A model generated the notes under the pieces. That model searched no databases and was not told the DNA's origin. It saw only the letters and a program-made list of their open reading frames with translations. This document shows positions 6,193 through 7,970 of a stretch of 7,970 nt of DNA, piece after piece (within the stretch, counting starts at the first letter, position 1; each line of letters starts with the position of its first letter). Origin of the DNA: Actinosomnolentus pattersoniae (SeqCode) (lineage in GTDB: Bacteria; Actinomycetota; UBA4738); NCBI GenBank assembly GCA_013817655.1, contig JACDCJ010000083.1, positions 1 through 7,970 of the forward strand. Reading direction: 5' to 3'. The position numbers were made by a program, and so were the translations under genes.

Positions 6193-6198
6193 TTAGGC
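6139..6198 (+). repeat. attC2 recombination site (60 bp)
   Basis: R'' GTATAAC (6139-6145) and R' GTTAGGC (6192-6198) enclose a long stem. GTCGCT (6148-6153) pairs with AGCGAC (6180-6185), one G (6154) is extrahelical, and GACCCG (6155-6160) pairs with CGGGTC (6174-6179). The single bulged base in the left arm is the feature integrases use to choose the strand. It shares the GACCG-CTTCG core with attC1, so both belong to the same attC type. Confidence 0.9.
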
Positions 6199-6435
6199 GG
6201 CCAAGAAGCGGCGAAAAGGCGTCGGGCCGAGCGCCGCGGCGAGCAGGCGCTCCAGCTCGAGGTCGTCGGGCAGTAGCGGCTCGCCGCGGAGGAGCGTACG
6301 CTCGCCCTCCTCGATCTCGGTCATTGGGTCGGCGGCGGGCACGAGGAATAGCTGCACCTCGCCGACGAACCCGCCCGTGCGATCCTCGAAGTCGTGGAGG
6401 AGCTTGGCCTTGGCCCGCTCGTCGCCGGTCTCCAG
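6193..6435 (-). pseudogene. Truncated, reverse-oriented coding fragment of unknown function
   Basis: About 80 codons on the minus strand with the strongly G/C-ending third positions typical of real genes here. The end reads LERLLAAALGPTPFRRFLAA, after KAKLLHDFEDRTGGFVGEVQ and MTEIEEGERTLLRGEPLLP. I do not recognise the family. The frame stays open to 7065, but beyond about 6435 it is proline-rich and then runs antisense to the recombinase remnant and the tmRNA gene, so the upstream part is not credible. No convincing start was found; an internal ATG (6324) would give 43 residues. The stop TAA lies in the R' box of attC2 (bases 6195-6193), so the gene probably lost its true 3' end as well. It may be the remains of a reversed cassette or of the interrupted host gene. 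Confidence 0.5.
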
Positions 6436-6576
6436 CCCGGCCAGGGGGGAAGGAGTGCGGGTAACCGTTGCGGGCGTGGCGGTGAGGGGCAGAAGGCCGC
6501 GGGCCCCCTCGCGGCCCGGACGAGGCCCAGCACCCACGGGCCGGGCCTTGGGCGGGATGATAGGAACGACTCCCTC
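6436..6576. other. Unassigned junction between the reverse fragment and the recombinase remnant
   Basis: This stretch joins two coding pieces that face each other. None of the six frames gives a recognisable protein, and there is no RNA gene or attC. It probably holds one or more deletion or recombination breakpoints. Confidence 0.35.
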
Positions 6577-6897
6577 CGCGATGAACTCGACGGGCTGCGG
6601 CGCAGCCGGGACAAGGTCTTCGAGGCGCCGCCGGTCGAATGGATCCGCGATTGCATGAGCCGGCTTCAGGAGGTCTTGGAGCGGAGGACTGCACGGTCGG
6701 CCCTGCTCTTGAGGAGGTTCCTGGGACCGATCCGGCTGGAGCCCGTCCCCGTCGAGGTCGGACGCCCCTACTACCGCGCCGCCACTGCGATCGACACGCT
6801 GGCTCTCATCGAAACGCCGCCCGAGCTCGATGGTCCGGACGGCGGTTCGACATCTCTGCGTTCGTGGAGGTGGCGGGACTCGAACCCGCGTCCCTGA
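6577..6897 (+). pseudogene. C-terminal remnant of a serine site-specific recombinase, reading into ssrA
   Basis: About 106 codons resemble the C-terminal part of large serine recombinases. Visible segments are RDELDGLRRSRDKVFEAPPV, EWIRDCMSRLQEVLERRT, SALLLRRFLGPIRLEPVPVE, VGRPYYRAATAIDTLALIE and the tail PDGGSTSLRSWRWRDSNPRP. The resolvase catalytic domain and zinc-ribbon part are absent. The frame continues open to 6394 but that section is not recognisable. The last 11 codons and stop lie on the antisense strand of the tmRNA T-arm, so this end of the gene was created by insertion at the 3' end of ssrA. The fragment cannot be active, but it marks the right edge of an integrated element. Confidence 0.65.
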
Positions 6898-7211
6898 GCG
6901 ACCCTCTGGGTCTTCTACGGGCGTAGCCAGTGGTGAAGTCTCGCCACGAGGCTCCCACCGGCGGAGGACCTCGCGGCCAGCCCGGGTAAGGTTTCCGGCG
7001 GCGGCCCCCGGGCGGAGCCACCTCCGTGAGTCTGCTCGCGACGTCCGATCCGCGGGCGCAGACACCCCGCGGGGGACGGCTACCTAACTAATTAGGCAGC
7101 GAGCGCCATGTTGTCGGCACTTGTTTCTGATCCGGCTTTTAACGAGGCATCCGGAACCTCGGCCCGCTTCCCCCAGATGATCCACACCCAGGTCGAAGCC
7201 ATTTCACCCCC
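6865..7211 (-). ncRNA. ssrA: tmRNA (transfer-messenger RNA)
   Basis: A one-piece tmRNA of 347 bases that rescues stalled ribosomes and tags the product for proteolysis. The 5' end GGGGGTGAAATGGCTTCGAC pairs with the 3' end CACCTCC (6872-6866) over 7 pairs including one G-U; the discriminator A is at 6865 and the CCA is not encoded. The T-arm is GCGGG, TTCGAGT, CCCGC. The tag frame is at 7118-7092 and its stop sits in helix 5 (GCTGCCTAA with TTAGGTAGC). It lies 11 bases downstream of the broken uridine-kinase-like gene and on the same strand as smpB, its protein partner. No terminator follows the 3' end, consistent with an insertion there. Confidence 0.97.
7092..7118 (-). other. tmRNA-encoded proteolysis tag (ADNMALAA)
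   Basis: Eight codons from GCC (7118-7116), the likely resume codon after CAAGT, to a TAA stop (7094-7092) encode ADNMALAA. The ALAA end is the usual degron recognised by ClpXP and related proteases. It is at the short end of the length range of bacterial tags. The resume codon is inferred by analogy with other tmRNAs; the frame before it (TSADN...) is also open. Confidence 0.8.
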
Positions 7212-7222
7212 ATATGAAGTTG

Positions 7223-7712
7223 TCAGTCTCTCCAGTATACGGTTGGACGAGCCGGGTCCGAGTTGTCGATGACGACGTCCGCCTTCTCCCTCGGACGAAC
7301 CGCGTCGGCGTAGATGCCCTGGGCGGGGAGGTAGCGCCTGCGGTATCGAGTCAGCACCGCTTCCCTCGAGCCGAAGCGGGTCACGTCGCGCTCGGCCGCC
7401 CTGCGAAGGATCTCCTCCTCATCGACCCAGACGAAGATCCGGAAGTCCCACGAGTCGTTCAGCTCCGGCCGCAGCAGGAACACGCCGTCGAACAGCAGCA
7501 CGGCGTCCTCGGACGAGCGTCCCTCGGGTGAGGCGACGGGCTTGTCGGCCTCGGCGTCGAAGACGGCGGAGCGGAAGCCTCCCCCGCCGGGGCCCAGGGG
7601 GTCCAGGAGGTTCCCGCGGAGCGCCTCCGCGTCGAACGCGTCGAGGTAGTAACCCTGATCCGGTCCGCGACGTCCTCCAGGAGGACTCCGCGAGGATAGT
7701 CAACCGGATCAT
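7223..7712 (-). pseudogene. Uridine-kinase-like protein lacking its P-loop segment
   Basis: From 7699 down to the stop at 7223 one frame is open and encodes the C-terminal two thirds of a uridine kinase-like P-loop protein. It shows GYYLDAFDAEALRGNLLDPL, GGFRSAVFDAEADKPV, AVLLFDGVFLLRPELNDSWD, RRYLPAQGIYADAVRPREKA and DVVIDNSDPARPTVY. The family has an N-terminal Walker A (GxxGxGKT) and an Asp-Phe-His region before GYY; neither is present. Upstream the frame stops twice (7711-7709 and 7702-7700), while another frame reads PRGVLLEDVADRIR, which resembles the helix that precedes Walker A. A deletion of roughly 50 codons with a frame change is the simplest reading. The 92-codon GTG-started frame (7501) alone would be non-functional. 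It stands between smpB and ssrA. Confidence 0.7.
7234..7239 (-). promoter_or_regulatory. Possible -10 element upstream of ssrA
   Basis: TATACT on the minus strand lies 22 bases before the mature tmRNA 5' end, inside the last codons of the uridine-kinase-like frame. tmRNA precursors are trimmed by RNase P, so a start slightly upstream is expected. No good -35 hexamer was found at standard spacing. Confidence 0.3.
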
Positions 7713-7726
7713 CCGCCGGTAAGCGG

Positions 7727-7970
7727 CTACCGGCGATGGGCGCTCCTGTCGGCGAAGGACCGTTCCATCTCCCGTCGATGCTCGCGCTCTGCGAGCGCCT
7801 GCCGCTTCTCGAACTGGCGTTTCCCCCGCCCGAGGCCGAGCTCCATCTTCGCCAGGCCCCTCGTGAAGTAGATCTTCAGGGGGATGAGCGTCAGCCCTCG
7901 CTCGGCGGTCTTTCCGACGAGCCGCCGGATCTCCTCCCTGTGCAACAGCAGCTTGCGCGAACGCTTCGAC
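7727..7970 (-). CDS. smpB: SsrA-binding protein SmpB, C-terminal part (5' end outside the window)
   Basis: The 81 visible codons read SKRSRKLLLHREEIRRLVGK, then TLIPLKIYFTRGLAKMELGL, GRGKRQFEKRQALAEREHRR and a basic tail ending HRR. These match the C-terminal half of SmpB: the RKLLLH segment, the strand IPLKIYF, the G(R/K)GKKxxDKRx motif (here GRGKRQFEKR, with Phe-Glu where Tyr/His-Asp is common) and the basic tail that becomes helical in the mRNA channel. SmpB binds tmRNA and delivers it with EF-Tu-GTP to stalled ribosomes. The stop is TAG at 7729-7727. The normal protein has about 150-160 residues, so roughly half lies beyond the right edge. ssrA lies about 0.5 kb downstream on the same strand. 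Confidence 0.97.
   Translation of the reverse strand, partial: SKRSRKLLLHREEIRRLVGKTAERGLTLIPLKIYFTRGLAKMELGLGRGKRQFEKRQALAEREHRREMERSFADRSAHRR

Larger units (their letters stand above)
3778..6198 (+). mobile_element. Integron with two cassettes, integrase in inverted orientation
   Basis: The unit comprises intI, an attI-like region and two cassettes with attC sites. All genes read rightward, so attI follows the 3' end of intI. In class 1-3 and Vibrio integrons the integrase diverges from the array; the same-direction layout is known from Treponema denticola and some planctomycetes. The final R' box (GTTAGGC) differs from GTTATAC, so it came either from the original attI right end or from a further, now lost, cassette. 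Confidence 0.85.

Noticed and set aside
6864..6897. WRWRDSNPRP as a conserved protein motif
   Set aside because: It is the antisense translation of the tmRNA T-arm and acceptor stem, so it does not itself indicate a protein domain.
6436..7065. Upstream extension of the reverse fragment as one 290-residue protein
   Set aside because: The extension is antisense to the recombinase remnant and crosses the tmRNA gene, and its composition changes to a Pro/Arg-rich shadow.
7081..7097. GTTAGGT / GCCTAAT boxes that fit integron core-site consensus
   Set aside because: They are the two sides of tmRNA helix 5 around the tag stop codon; no attC arms are present.
1..7970. CRISPR arrays, tRNA genes or IS terminal repeats
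   Set aside because: No regularly spaced repeats, no complete cloverleaf other than the tRNA-like domain of tmRNA, and no transposase with flanking repeats were seen.

Overview
The window is GC-rich bacterial DNA with a mosaic layout. Genome order and families (ECF sigma factor plus YCII/DGPF protein, several VOC-fold proteins, smpB next to ssrA) suggest a high-GC soil or sediment bacterium, perhaps Actinomycetota or Chloroflexota. The sequence alone does not settle the phylum, and that placement is an inference.

Left part (1-2353): a minus-strand run of a VOC-fold protein, a YCII/DGPF-domain protein and the first codons of an ECF sigma factor, the last two overlapping by 4 bases. Divergent from it is a plus-strand pair, a second VOC-fold protein and a six-helix membrane protein, overlapping by 8 bases. 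A nested inverted repeat follows between convergent genes. Next (2354-3624) come a minus-strand TMEM175-family channel and an upstream medium-chain dehydrogenase that lacks its N-terminal catalytic domain.

Centre (about 3778-6198): a compact integron. It has an IntI-type tyrosine recombinase with the integron-specific insert and all catalytic residues, but broken by one extra base. An attI-like region lies just after its 3' end, and two cassettes of about 470 bp follow, each ending in a well-formed attC of about 60 bp. Both cassettes encode small NTF2-like (DUF4440/SnoaL-type) proteins. The integrase gene points toward the cassettes and attI lies at its 3' end, the rarer 'inverted' integron arrangement.

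Right part (6193-7970): after the last attC there is a reverse-oriented coding fragment, then the C-terminal remnant of a serine recombinase whose reading frame runs into the 3' end of the tmRNA gene. This looks like the scar of an element inserted at ssrA. The tmRNA gene (minus strand, encoded tag ADNMALAA), a uridine-kinase-like gene that has lost its P-loop, and the start-truncated smpB complete the window. smpB and ssrA together serve ribosome rescue.

The main point of interest is the small inverted integron lying beside a recombinase scar at ssrA, surrounded by damaged genes (dehydrogenase, IntI, recombinase, uridine kinase).
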